From positions 1-40,417 of IMG/VR virus record IMGVR_UViG_3300045972_000809: DNA of 40,417 nucleotides; one strand, given 5' to 3'. Origin of the DNA: a virus. Position 1 is the first letter of the stretch, and every line of letters starts with the position of its first letter. Position numbers and translations under genes: made by a program. Below, piece by piece: positions 29,796-37,351 of this stretch. Below the pieces are notes generated by a model. That model did not search any database. It was not told the DNA's origin and saw only the letters and a program-made list of their open reading frames with translations.

Positions 29796-30188
29796 TTAGG
29801 TTTCAAAATGTTTTACATGCATATCTTTTGGCATGGCAGGTATATGCATATAAGTTTTATAAGAAGGTTTAAACAATTCTACTTTTAATATCATCCATGG
29901 CAACCTTTTTAAAGGGTAATCTTTATGAAAAATAACGATCTGCCATTCATAGCCAGGCATCAGCGTTATCCCTCTATAAATAAAATGCATCCCTTTTTCA
30001 ATCGGTGGTATCATGTGGCCATACTTCATATTTAATCCATCTACAAAATAATCCAACATAATTTGTGGTGCATGCATAAACACCTCTTTTTGTTCTGGCA
30101 GTACATTAGCTGCATTAACCTGGTACAAAAATTTATCAGCAGTAATTTCAAATAGCTTTACTAAATTCTCTAAATTTTCCCTATCCAT
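29796..30188 (-). CDS. Hypothetical early-operon protein
   Basis: This is a 130-residue soluble protein with an acidic helical N-terminus (MDRENLENLVKLFEITADKF) and a mixed aromatic/Met/Pro-rich C-terminal half (YEWQIVIFHKDYPLKRLPWM). No signal peptide or motif is visible. It lies 11 bp after the exported 161-residue protein and just before the terminator, as the last gene of the early operon. I do not recognise it. Confidence 0.6.
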   Translation of the reverse strand: MDRENLENLVKLFEITADKFLYQVNAANVLPEQKEVFMHAPQIMLDYFVDGLNMKYGHMIPPIEKGMHFIYRGITLMPGYEWQIVIFHKDYPLKRLPWMILKVELFKPSYKTYMHIPAMPKDMHVKHFET

Positions 30189-30199
30189 ATTTATGATTT

Positions 30200-30685
30200 T
30201 TAATTGTTAGAAATTACCTGTATGCTGCCGGTTTTATCAGCAACATGCAGCGTTAAAATTATCTTATCACTTACCAGGTATTTAACAGCAGTTTGCTGTT
30301 TTGCTGCATCATCAAAGCTGATGGTAGTAGGCCAATACTGTATAAAGAAATTAAGTACATCATTAAAATTACCATCCAATATAAAGGCTGCAATGGCACC
30401 ATTTTTATCAATGGTATAATGTGTTGTAAATCCTCTTTTTTCACTGGCAGAAATTTTAGGGCCAAAGGGTAAGGTGATGTGCATAGGCAACTCTTTTGCA
30501 GGGCCATCTTTAAAAGCCATACCTAAATTATCTGTAGCAAAACTGCCAATATAATTTAGCACACTGTTAGGGCTGCTGCCAATAATAACCACCAGCTTAC
30601 CATGATCACCACCAACATAATTGGCCTCTTTTTGAGCAGTAGAAAATAAGGGTAACAAGAGCAGCGCAATAAATAAATGTTTCAT
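30200..30685 (-). CDS. Exported early protein, function unknown
   Basis: This 161-residue protein has a clear Sec signal peptide (KHLFIALLLLPLFSTAQ, cut after FSTA). The mature part is about 143 residues of mixed alpha/beta: GGDHGKLVVIIGSSPN, LPMHITLPFG, and IILTLHVADKTGSIQVI at the end. No Cys pairs or lipobox are seen. An exported protein in the early operon is unlikely to be structural. Superinfection exclusion or a lysogenic-conversion role is possible, but I see no direct evidence. Confidence 0.65.
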   Translation of the reverse strand: MKHLFIALLLLPLFSTAQKEANYVGGDHGKLVVIIGSSPNSVLNYIGSFATDNLGMAFKDGPAKELPMHITLPFGPKISASEKRGFTTHYTIDKNGAIAAFILDGNFNDVLNFFIQYWPTTISFDDAAKQQTAVKYLVSDKIILTLHVADKTGSIQVISNN

Positions 30686-30703
30686 TTTACAGAGTTTTAA
30701 TTA

Positions 30704-31102
30704 CTACAATTTACTCAAATAATCCTTATACACAATTTTAAACTGTGTTACCAGTTTTGGCAATTCATTGTAGGTGTAAGCATTCAGCTTTTTTTTGTCA
30801 TAGCTAAAGTTTTCACACCACTCATTTAAGCGCTGCATATTTATCGCTTGTGTGCCAGGTAAGTGCCAGTGCATTTCGTGCGCCATGCTAATGATACGCC
30901 TGCGCATTTTCTGGCTGGCTGCATCGCTTGCATCTGTAATACTGGTGAGGTAGGTGATCATTTCTTTTGCCTCATCGTTTGTAAGTTCCTTGCTGCTCTC
31001 ACTTCTACCTTTAGTAAAGCTGGTAACTAAATCAGCTTTCTGTGGCATAAGGCCTGCTTTATTAAGCAGGCCATGTAATTGCATATTTAGTGCTGGGTTC
31101 AT
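30704..31102 (-). CDS. Mu gp16/GemA-like early protein
   Basis: The 132-residue protein has TNDEAKEMITYLTSITDAS (about 41-59), then MRRRIISMAHEMHWHLPG (66-83), NMQRLNEWCENFSYDKKKL and YTYNELPKLVTQFKIVYKDY at the end. These regions look like the DUF1018/gp16 family of Mu-like phages, where GemA-type proteins alter host gene expression and topology. The match is by pattern and by its place in the early operon. Confidence 0.55.
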   Translation of the reverse strand: MNPALNMQLHGLLNKAGLMPQKADLVTSFTKGRSESSKELTNDEAKEMITYLTSITDASDAASQKMRRRIISMAHEMHWHLPGTQAINMQRLNEWCENFSYDKKKLNAYTYNELPKLVTQFKIVYKDYLSKL

Positions 31103-31107
31103 AATTA

Positions 31108-31530
31108 TTATTTATAGTCATTTAACCATGCCTTAGACCTTAGATAAGTGTCAGGATAAAGTTTGGCCTGGTCTGGTATTTTGCGCAGGTGTTTATGGTA
31201 TTTATCCAGCCTGTCAAAAGCTAAAGCCCTATCACTTTTGCTTAGCCGATCCCATACCTGTTCTGCACGTTCCTTTTTAAATTTATGATCATATTTCTCC
31301 CAAAACTCCATAAATGATATCAGTATATCATTACCTACAATAATGGTTTGAGGGCCAAAAGACTTGCTTAAATTTTCAGCAAAAACCGGCACCTGTTTTT
31401 TAAATGCATCAATAGCAGGCGGCTGCATATCTGTTTGCGATACATCCAGTTTTTGCAGCAATCCTTTATCATTATAAACAGCAATGGCTTCACCGGTGTA
31501 ACGTGGGTTAGTTATTAAAAACTGTTTCAT
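31108..31530 (-). CDS. Hypothetical early-operon protein
   Basis: This is a 140-residue soluble protein. The N-terminal 30 residues are a short beta region (KQFLITNPRYTGEAIAVYND). The rest is helical and basic/acidic-rich, with 'WEKYDHKFKKERAEQVWDRLSKSDRALAFDRL' (about 77-108) and a closing YLRSKAWLNDYK. Similar short proteins of Bacteroidota phages with a 'LS..dr..A...l..Y...l' string are known to me only as uncharacterised. It starts 4 bp inside the DUF4406-like gene's stop region and lies 5 bp before the gp16-like gene. Confidence 0.6.
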   Translation of the reverse strand: MKQFLITNPRYTGEAIAVYNDKGLLQKLDVSQTDMQPPAIDAFKKQVPVFAENLSKSFGPQTIIVGNDILISFMEFWEKYDHKFKKERAEQVWDRLSKSDRALAFDRLDKYHKHLRKIPDQAKLYPDTYLRSKAWLNDYK

Positions 31531-31847
31531 GGCATTATTAATTTACTTAGCAGTTGTTCAAATGAATAATAGCGCTCTATTTTAAGAGCCTCTGCAATTG
31601 TATTTTCCAATATAGCACTATCGCTATCTTCCCAGTCTTTCATAAAAAAAACAGCATCGCACTTAAGTAAAGAAAGTATATGCACTTTCATAATACTTTC
31701 CCAGGCCTGATCATGGCTATAGCCTAAGTTCATTGGGTTAATTGTTTCGTGGCCCATTGTTTTTATTAACTTTTCGGTTAGGTCAAAACGTTGTTGCACT
31801 ATAGCCAATTGCAGGCCTGTAATTTTTCCGCTGATGTAGATTTTCAT
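31527..31847 (-). CDS. DUF4406-like protein (nucleoside deoxyribosyltransferase fold)
   Basis: This is a 106-residue protein with MKIYISGKITGL at the start and INPMNLGYSHDQAWESIMKVHILSLLKCDAVFFMKDWEDSDSAILE (36-81) in the middle. This is the layout of DUF4406, a small family with a nucleoside 2-deoxyribosyltransferase-like fold. It is close to a second protein of the same fold family in the next upstream gene. Substrate is unknown; a role in nucleotide or NAD-type metabolism during infection is possible. The leader before the ATG contains CTAAACCAAAAATAA, like other early leaders. Confidence 0.75.
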   Translation of the reverse strand: MKIYISGKITGLQLAIVQQRFDLTEKLIKTMGHETINPMNLGYSHDQAWESIMKVHILSLLKCDAVFFMKDWEDSDSAILENTIAEALKIERYYSFEQLLSKLIMP

Positions 31848-31874
31848 TTTATTATTTTTGGTTTAGTAAATTAT

Positions 31875-32294
31875 TTAACTGAACTCGTTAATAATATCGT
31901 GCTCTCCAATAAACAAGTCATCATATATTTTGTACATCAATTCCGGCTCTTGTTTTACAGGCGAATAAACAAACACTTTTTTGCCAGCGCCTTTCATCCA
32001 TCCTGCTTCGGTATTGGCAGAGCTACCACACGGTAACACCATTATACAAGCATCAGACCATTTCATTGCATCAAAATCGCTTTTAAATCCAGCTTCTGCA
32101 ATTGGATGTTTTAATGCTTCATAATATTCTTCGGTTGTCCACTGTTCCCAATCTTCATCAATAGAAGACCATGCAAATCCTGTTTTCCCTTCTGGGTTTC
32201 TAAAGTCATAAACTTGATGCCCTAATGCTCTTAATAATTCAACCACCCTTGGTTGATATGGATTTCTCCAACTACTTGCTACGTAAATTTTTAT
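31875..32294 (-). CDS. Nucleoside 2-deoxyribosyltransferase-like protein with ATA start
   Basis: The family opens with (M)KIYVASSWRN. Here the matching residues read KIYVASSWRNPYQPRV, but the codon in the start position (32292-32294) is ATA. The first usual start downstream is GTG at 32244-32246, which would delete this conserved N-terminus, including the first strand. I therefore chose the ATA at 32294. Downstream motifs: VYDFRNPEGKTGFAW, DFDAMKWSDACIMVLPCGSSANTEAGW (73-99), KVFVYSP. It is probably a small nucleotide-binding or glycosidase-fold enzyme. The ATA start may be real, a mutation, or an error. Confidence 0.65.
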   Translation of the reverse strand: MKIYVASSWRNPYQPRVVELLRALGHQVYDFRNPEGKTGFAWSSIDEDWEQWTTEEYYEALKHPIAEAGFKSDFDAMKWSDACIMVLPCGSSANTEAGWMKGAGKKVFVYSPVKQEPELMYKIYDDLFIGEHDIINEFS

Positions 32295-32312
32295 TTTGTT
32301 GTTTTTTAGTTT

Positions 32313-32714
32313 TTATTGTTCTTTTAAACAGTTTACACATATCTTAAAACAGCGGTTATTTTCACAAGTAGTTGTTATTACACCATCACATTTACAATCT
32401 TCTTTTACTTCCTGCGCATCAAAAACCATATTGTAAATACTTTGCAGCGTCAACTTTTTATTTAACTCTATTCTACCAAAAAACTTTTCTGCACCAGGCC
32501 ATATACTAAAAGGACAAAGCCTTTCAAAAGTGGCATGTGATTCTGTCAGTGCTTTCCATCCACCATCGCCATCACTTAGCCTAAAGCATTTTGCTTTATC
32601 ACTGTATTCCAGTAAGCCAATGTATTTATATTTATCTGCCGGAAAGTGCAGTATAATCACATCACCTAAACTACATTGATCACCGTCTCTGTCTATAATT
32701 TCAACTTGTATCAT
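32313..32714 (-). CDS. Hypothetical early protein with Cys-rich C-terminus
   Basis: This is a 133-residue protein. The N-terminal part looks like a small beta domain (IIDRDGDQCSLGDVIILHF, YIGLLEYSDKAKCF), faintly like YopX-type phage proteins. The C-terminus has CKCDGVITTTCENNRCFKICVNC (107-129), a Cys pattern that could bind zinc. No known function. It begins 2 bp after the preceding gene, so it is part of the early operon. Confidence 0.6.
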   Translation of the reverse strand: MIQVEIIDRDGDQCSLGDVIILHFPADKYKYIGLLEYSDKAKCFRLSDGDGGWKALTESHATFERLCPFSIWPGAEKFFGRIELNKKLTLQSIYNMVFDAQEVKEDCKCDGVITTTCENNRCFKICVNCLKEQ

Positions 32715-32716
32715 GA

Positions 32717-33040
32717 TTACTTTTTATCTTTTACAATCAGCAGTAAAGCCAGCTGTTTGGTTTTAAAATCTACATTTGGGTACATCCGAATGATAATATT
32801 TTTTGCCTCTTCTAAACTATAGCCAGTGTCCAGGTAGGCTATATATTCATTCATATCATCCAGCAAAAACTTTTTGCATCCTTTCAATTTACCAGTGCCT
32901 TTTAACACCCCTTTTAAAGTGTATTGTACTGGCCTATCTGGTATATGATTTTGTGAACTATAAAGCCGGATGGTAGTAAATGCCAGGCAGTCAAGTTTAT
33001 TATTCCAGTTGTAGGAGAAAGGCAGTGTAAGCGTTTCCAT
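32717..33040 (-). CDS. Hypothetical early protein
   Basis: ATG 33040 (METLTLPF) is preferred; an upstream ATG at 33046 would only add two residues. The 107-residue product has a beta N-terminal part ('LPFSYNWNNKLDCLAFTTIRLYS', then 'YTLKGVLKGTGKLKGCKKFLLDDMNEYIAYLDTG', about 40-73), which has a faint resemblance to ASCH/PUA-like small domains, and a helical end. I cannot assign it. It lies 6 bp after the exported protein's stop. Confidence 0.6.
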   Translation of the reverse strand: METLTLPFSYNWNNKLDCLAFTTIRLYSSQNHIPDRPVQYTLKGVLKGTGKLKGCKKFLLDDMNEYIAYLDTGYSLEEAKNIIIRMYPNVDFKTKQLALLLIVKDKK

Positions 33041-33046
33041 AATCAT

Positions 33047-33508
33047 TTATAGTTTAGTAAAAAAAGCCTTTACACCAACACTGTAGTACATCTGGTAACA
33101 GTGTGCAGCACTTATAAAAAACTGGCCAACATGTGCCGCTTTAGCCAGGCTTAATGCAATCATAGGCCTGTACCCTTGCAGGTGCACAATAGGTGCATGG
33201 CCACTGGCATCAGCATCGTATAAAGTAAAATCACTAAGGCTGTAATGGCCTATACCAGCAGCAGGCGTAATAATGTAGCTATCAAACTTACCAGCCAGGT
33301 AAAAAGGTTTACCTACTGTAAGGCTTATAATGGCAGGCTTATCAGCTTTGGTGAGCGGTGCCTTGCCTTGTGCCGTAAAAGTAAATTTAAAGGCATCCCA
33401 GCCTAACTGGCCACCACTACCAGTGTTGCCATGTATAATGCTTACAAAGGGCTGGCAGGCTGCGCTAATGCTAAGGAACAAAGCGCAGGTAAAAAGTAAT
33501 TGTTTCAT
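33047..33508 (-). CDS. Exported early protein, function unknown
   Basis: The 153-residue protein has a signal peptide (KQLLFTCALFLSISAACQ, with an AAC lipobox-like end, so it may be a lipoprotein). The mature part is beta-rich (HGNTGSGGQLGWDAFKFTFTAQ, FYLAGKFDSYIITPAAGIGHYSL) and ends in Phe-rich strands, a little like a small outer-membrane-type fold. It sits 12 bp after the RecA-like ATPase gene. Together with 30200-30685 it means two early genes encode exported proteins, which is unusual. Function not recognised. Confidence 0.6.
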   Translation of the reverse strand: MKQLLFTCALFLSISAACQPFVSIIHGNTGSGGQLGWDAFKFTFTAQGKAPLTKADKPAIISLTVGKPFYLAGKFDSYIITPAAGIGHYSLSDFTLYDADASGHAPIVHLQGYRPMIALSLAKAAHVGQFFISAAHCYQMYYSVGVKAFFTKL

Positions 33509-33520
33509 GTGTTTAATTTT

Positions 33521-34264
33521 TTAAAATGATTGTAAATTTTCGGCAGGCGTTTCATTTTCTGCAAAAAGTTCCTGCGCAATCACTTTTTGCTTTTTTGGTA
33601 TTTTTTCTGATGTCATTTTTTTATAATCCTTTCCCCAATAATTTTTTGCAGCATCCTCCCAAATAACCATATTTTTTCTGCTGCCGTACCGGCTCACTTT
33701 TACGATGGCTAAAAATCCCTCTACAAGTATTTTTATGTTGCAGTCTCGTTTTATATCCAGTGCTGCCTTTCCATCTGGCTGGGTGCCGTTTACATGGCTA
33801 ATGATGAGAAATATTTTACGCTTACCCAGGCTTTTGCCAAACACAAAACTTTTCTTTAATAGCTTGTAATCTTCAATCTTTAAACCGCTAAACTGCCAGC
33901 TATCCATGATGATAATTTTGGGGCTGCGTTTACGCTTTAAAAGGGCCATTAATTCCTCAATGGTTTCACCATCACTAAAGCGCAGGTTTGGCACCTCTTC
34001 ACGCAGGTTGTGGCGTACAATTAAATCCTGTATGGTTTTGCCGTGTGCCTCTTCATAACTGATGTAAAGGATATCACCCAGGCTTTTAAATTCCTTAAGC
34101 AGGCGCACTAAAAAGTTGGTTTTACCCTGGCCACTTTCACCATAAATAATAGCAGTGAAACTATCCTCTATATCACCAATGGCGGCACGCACTTCATCGC
34201 TTAAGCCTGGTACAAGCGTATATTTTTTAGCGCTTAATTGTTCAACATTTAATCTTTTACCCAT
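33521..34264 (-). CDS. RecA/RadA-like AAA ATPase
   Basis: The 247-residue protein has a Walker A GESGQGKT (42-49), an 'ISYEEAHGKTIQDLI' segment after strand 2, Walker B IIIMD (117-121) and DIKRDCNIKILVEG (about 169-182). This is the RecA/DnaB-like single-domain pattern of phage recombination or helicase-loader ATPases. The leader has ACCTAAACAAAATG, as in other early genes. It is distinct from the MuB-type ATPase at 36452 and probably acts in replication or strand exchange. Confidence 0.75.
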   Translation of the reverse strand: MGKRLNVEQLSAKKYTLVPGLSDEVRAAIGDIEDSFTAIIYGESGQGKTNFLVRLLKEFKSLGDILYISYEEAHGKTIQDLIVRHNLREEVPNLRFSDGETIEELMALLKRKRSPKIIIMDSWQFSGLKIEDYKLLKKSFVFGKSLGKRKIFLIISHVNGTQPDGKAALDIKRDCNIKILVEGFLAIVKVSRYGSRKNMVIWEDAAKNYWGKDYKKMTSEKIPKKQKVIAQELFAENETPAENLQSF

Positions 34265-34392
34265 TTTGTTTAGGTTTTTTGGGCTGCAATTAGCTACAGC
34301 AGTGTGTTTAAGTAAGGTTTAGGTGTATTTTTTCGAGTGCAAAAAGGTACAAACCCCTATACATTCGAGGTTGAAAATTGACAGAAAATGAA
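34265..34392. promoter_or_regulatory. Intergenic spacer in the early operon with partial dyad
   Basis: This 128-bp gap in an otherwise tightly packed operon holds no ORF I can support. TCGAGTGCA and its near-inverted partner TACATTCGA are about 20 bp apart in a T-rich stretch. CCTAAACCTTA, the core of the leader repeats near 37.3 and 37.6 kb, recurs at 34313-34323. TACCTTTT on the minus strand is a weak -7 box candidate. A second early promoter is possible but not shown. Confidence 0.35.
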
Positions 34393-34551
34393 TTATTGCA
34401 TAGCTGTTGGCTGCTGGGTGGGTAGGTTTTGGGCTGGCTTTTGGGTTACTACATGCAGGCATTTTTCACAGGCCTGCAAAGTAATTTCAATACTGCGCCA
34501 TGGTGCCTGGCATGCAGGGCAGCTGGTAAAAGTGGTGGTATTTTCTTGCAT
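34393..34551 (-). CDS. Small zinc-ribbon protein
   Basis: This 52-residue ORF is too short for most scans. It reads MQENTTTFTSCPACQAPWRS, then CEKC near 28-31, a CxxC...CxxC zinc-ribbon pair. The last 20 residues are Gln/Pro/Thr-rich. On the opposite strand there is a 68-residue shadow frame of lower plausibility. It is placed between the DUF3164 gene and the RecA-like ATPase, and a 6+4-bp hairpin precedes it. Function not known. Confidence 0.55.
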   Translation of the reverse strand: MQENTTTFTSCPACQAPWRSIEITLQACEKCLHVVTQKPAQNLPTQQPTAMQ

Positions 34552-34592
34552 TGTTTTAAATTTTGCTGGTGATAAATTGGCTTTTAAAATAT

Positions 34593-34618
34593 AGCCTGCT
34601 GGTAGAAACCAGCTGGCT
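34593..34618. other. Hairpin before the small zinc-ribbon gene
   Basis: AGCC-T-GCTGGT (34593-34603), loop AGAA, ACCAGC-T-GGCT (34608-34618) form a 10-bp stem with one T/T mismatch. It lacks a T-run on either side, so it is an RNA or protein site rather than a clear terminator. Confidence 0.4.
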
Positions 34619-34652
34619 TGTTTACCTAAACCCTGCCGCTAAGCAGAATATT

Positions 34653-35294
34653 TTAAAGCGTTGAAAACGTCAAATTGATATTGCGATAGCTGCCATCATC
34701 CTGCTTCTCCCAAACCCTCATATATAGCTTTGTTCGGTCTATACTCTGTGCCTGCTTAATCAGTTCACAGGCCTTTTGAAAGGCCACTGCTTTTATCTTA
34801 TCCTCATACCGTAACAGCTGAAACACTTTACCTGTATCAATCATTCCCTTTTGATTTGCAAAGGCACTTTTTACAAGTTCGCTTATCAACTCATTTGATT
34901 CAGTCATGTTGGCACTGATGTATTTATTAAGCAGTATTAATGCCTCTGTCATTAAACCACTATCCCACTTCACAATATCATTTACATCAGCCTCTACTTT
35001 TATTGATCTATCGAAATTGAACCAGGTTAACGATCCTTTGCCGGTCTTTAGCTTTTTATCGTTCTTAAGTTCGTACTCTGCTTTTACCAGGGCTGATACC
35101 TCTGTAAATGCTTCTTTCATCATACTGTGCAGCTGTGCTAATGATGCCTCTACACTTAGTGCTGCTTTCCATATTTTAGCGGCTAACACCTCTTTGCTCT
35201 TATCACTTTTAGGAACAAATTTGAAGGGCACTGAATCGCCTGCTGCGTTTAACCACGTGGCGTTTTTACTTGTTTGAATTTTTACTGTTGGCAT
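34653..35294 (-). CDS. DUF3164 protein
   Basis: The 213-residue protein fits DUF3164, which is common in the early operon of Mu-like phages: NATWLNAAGDSVPFKFV (about 11-27), a long helical middle, SLTWFNFDRSIKVEADVND (87-105) and the C-terminal RTKLYMRVWEKQDDGSY. Its biochemical role is unknown to me. It is 6 bp after the small hypothetical gene upstream. No membrane segment or signal peptide is seen. Confidence 0.8.
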   Translation of the reverse strand: MPTVKIQTSKNATWLNAAGDSVPFKFVPKSDKSKEVLAAKIWKAALSVEASLAQLHSMMKEAFTEVSALVKAEYELKNDKKLKTGKGSLTWFNFDRSIKVEADVNDIVKWDSGLMTEALILLNKYISANMTESNELISELVKSAFANQKGMIDTGKVFQLLRYEDKIKAVAFQKACELIKQAQSIDRTKLYMRVWEKQDDGSYRNINLTFSTL

Positions 35295-35300
35295 TTTATT

Positions 35301-35630
35301 TTAATTTTTAAATTGAATAGATACAGTTTCCGGTTTAGAATAATATTGCTTTATATCGTTGGATAATTTCAGTACCAGGTTACGTGTATAAACGTCCTCA
35401 TCAAAAATGGCATCCTCAAAAGCAAGCGCAAAAGCTAATGCTACATCATCATCCATTTTTATTTTATAAGCTGGTTTTAATTCTACCAGCGCCCTGGCTA
35501 TTTTGATGTAAAATTTCTTTAAAATGCACACCACTAATTTTGTTTCAATAGTTGTAGCTGATAGTGCCAAAATATAGGATAGCAGTTTTTCAAGTGCCTG
35601 CATTTCTGATTTGCTTAGCTTCATTTTCAT
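35301..35630 (-). CDS. Hypothetical early protein
   Basis: This 109-residue, mainly helical protein starts MKMKLSKSEMQALEKLL and has two further hydrophobic-faced helices (about 20-45 and 66-80) and an acidic patch (MDDDVALAFALAFEDAIFDED). No motif recognised. Its start overlaps the DnaA-like gene by 4 bp, so it is translated in the early operon. Confidence 0.6.
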   Translation of the reverse strand: MKMKLSKSEMQALEKLLSYILALSATTIETKLVVCILKKFYIKIARALVELKPAYKIKMDDDVALAFALAFEDAIFDEDVYTRNLVLKLSNDIKQYYSKPETVSIQFKN

Positions 35631-36037
35631 AAATCAATTTTTGAAATAATGTTCCTTATTTGTGCTTCAATTGGGTCCTTTGTGAAAAGAAAACCCTCTA
35701 TTTTTGTGCAGGCTACCAGTACAGTACTATGATCTTTATTAAGGTATTTACCAACAACCTTACTATTAAAACCGACTACCTTATGAGCAATGTAAAAGAA
35801 GGTATGCCGGGCATCCATAAGGCCACTTAATTGATCCCGTTTACTACTCTTCATAGCAAATTCAGTTACCTTAAATTCATTGCTTACCAGGTATGAAATA
35901 TACTCAAGCATTTCATCCTGTTTATTGGTAGGATAAGGCTTTATGCTAACCCTGTAGCGTTCACCAGTAATGGCAAGTATTCGGGCCTCTGCTCTTGAAA
36001 CCACTGCCTGTACAATGGGTAAGTGTTCTACTAACAT
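35627..36037 (-). CDS. Stand-alone DnaA domain IV-like protein
   Basis: The 136-residue protein carries DnaA domain IV, the DNA-binding part of the replication initiator, with no ATPase domain. The region ARHTFFYIAHKVVGFNSKVVGKYL (76-99) followed by KDHSTVLVACTKI (101-113) matches the DnaA signature with DHSTVL. Residues 1-55 are an uncharacterised helical part. In host DnaA this motif binds DnaA boxes. In the phage it may bind the host origin or a phage site to steer replication. It overlaps the next gene (36031) by 7 bp. Confidence 0.8.
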   Translation of the reverse strand: MLVEHLPIVQAVVSRAEARILAITGERYRVSIKPYPTNKQDEMLEYISYLVSNEFKVTEFAMKSSKRDQLSGLMDARHTFFYIAHKVVGFNSKVVGKYLNKDHSTVLVACTKIEGFLFTKDPIEAQIRNIISKIDL

Positions 36038-36423
36038 GCTATATCTTTTTGAATTTCACGGATCATGTTTGCATAATGGCAGTTAAGCACAACACCAGAT
36101 GGAAAAATCTCATGGCGCAATACATCTGCATCATTTATGTTTAAATAAATCTGCTGCCTGGTAGATGGCTTAAGCTGATCCACATCACTGGTGATAAAAG
36201 CCGTATCTCTAAACAGCCACTCATTGCGCCACCAGTTCCAAAAAATACGGTTGTTGATAAGGGCATCAATTTCATCAGGGCACTGTGGTATATAGCCCTG
36301 CAAGTACTGGCAACCCATTTTAACCTGATACTCATTGTACTCCTTTTCTGTCCAATGCATAAGCTGCATAACAGCCTCTTTTGCGGCAATCATTTTTTCA
36401 ATGATGTGTTGTGAATGATTCAT
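36031..36423 (-). CDS. Hypothetical early protein
   Basis: ATG 36423 (MNHSQHIIEKMIAAKEAV) is preferred. An upstream frame to 36477 overlaps the MuB-type gene and adds an unlikely leader. The 130-residue product is helical with a 'NRIFWNWWRNEWLFRD' Trp-rich segment (about 63-78) and no known motif. It may be a small adaptor for the ATPase or the DnaA-like protein it overlaps. Function unknown. Confidence 0.6.
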   Translation of the reverse strand: MNHSQHIIEKMIAAKEAVMQLMHWTEKEYNEYQVKMGCQYLQGYIPQCPDEIDALINNRIFWNWWRNEWLFRDTAFITSDVDQLKPSTRQQIYLNINDADVLRHEIFPSGVVLNCHYANMIREIQKDIAC

Positions 36424-36451
36424 TTTTATTGGTTTTGCTGGTGATTGAAAA

Positions 36452-37324
36452 TTACTTTTTACCATTGCGCCTGGCAATGATGTTATACTTTAGTATCTGC
36501 CTTTCGATAGCCCTTAAATCGCCTTTATAGATGTTGAAAATTTCCTGTATATCGGCAGCATTGGTAACACCATGCGCTTTGCATATTTCTATCACTTCGC
36601 TCTTATCCGTTCCATCCAATGTGATAAACTTGCCACCCAGGCGGCTATATATTTCTTTAAAGCCTTTTGTATTACGCTGCACACCTCTCACTATGCGCTT
36701 GCTTAAGTAATCAGTACCCAGCATTACAATACCACACAGGCCTTTTAACTCATTGTATAAAGTGATGTAGAAGTACAGCACATTATCTGATAGCTTGTCA
36801 ATTTCATCAATGATTAAAAGTGGCTGGTACTGCCTGCGCAGGTTGGTAACAATAGCGTTCATCATTTCGCCTACATTGTACCCAGTATTGATGATACCCA
36901 TTTCATTAAGGATAGCAGCTAAAAACATTTTCTTATTCCAGTACTCACTGCATGCAATGTGGTACACACTTTTTTTGCGGTTAACACTGGCATACCAGGC
37001 TGCTGTAAAAGTTTTACCGCTGCCACTGTTACCGGTAATGGCGAAGTTTGCACCCTCTTCGCGGGCAATATCAAAAAACTCTACCAGCGTGCGCACATCC
37101 TGCGTTTCTACCAGTGTTACCTGCTTTGTCTGCCAGCCAATTTGTTTGCCGGTGCTAATCCACATGGCATCGCTTATAGCATCCCAATTAGTGGCAATCA
37201 TTTGTATACAAGTGGCTTCGCTTACACCTTTTAAAGATGCTGCTGCTTTGGCCTGGCTGTTATAACCGCCAATGTATTTTTGCAGCAGGCTTACAATTTC
37301 TTTTTTTTGAATTTCTGTAATCAT
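36452..37324 (-). CDS. MuB-type AAA+ ATPase, transposition target selector
   Basis: The 290-residue protein has an N-terminal helical HTH-like part (about 22-48: SQAKAAASLKGVSEATCIQMI), a Walker A GNSGSGKT (98-105), Walker B LLIIDEIDK (169-177), and sensor motifs (MLGTDYL). MuB binds target DNA and stimulates the MuA transposase. The order transposase, then ATPase, is the Mu order, with a small zinc-ribbon gene inserted between them here. The start lies downstream of a repeated leader (37330-37351). Confidence 0.85.
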   Translation of the reverse strand: MITEIQKKEIVSLLQKYIGGYNSQAKAAASLKGVSEATCIQMIATNWDAISDAMWISTGKQIGWQTKQVTLVETQDVRTLVEFFDIAREEGANFAITGNSGSGKTFTAAWYASVNRKKSVYHIACSEYWNKKMFLAAILNEMGIINTGYNVGEMMNAIVTNLRRQYQPLLIIDEIDKLSDNVLYFYITLYNELKGLCGIVMLGTDYLSKRIVRGVQRNTKGFKEIYSRLGGKFITLDGTDKSEVIEICKAHGVTNAADIQEIFNIYKGDLRAIERQILKYNIIARRNGKK

Positions 37325-37329
37325 GATTT

Positions 37330-37351
37330 TTATTTTTAAGGTTTAGGTTTA
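37330..37351 (-). repeat. Direct repeat, copy 1 (leader of MuB-type gene)
   Basis: A 22-bp element with the core CCTAAACCTTAAAAATAA (minus strand) begins at the TAA stop of the zinc-ribbon gene and ends 5 bp before the MuB-type ATG. It is identical to 37591-37612. Confidence 0.85.

Noticed and set aside
34388-34594. A 68-codon plus-strand frame opposite the small zinc ribbon
   Set aside because: Its composition is unlike a folded protein (Trp/Cys/Val patches), and the minus-strand frame carries a clear CxxC pair.
36424-36477. Upstream extension of the 36031-36423 gene
   Set aside because: It overlaps the MuB-type coding end and adds an unlikely 18-residue leader.
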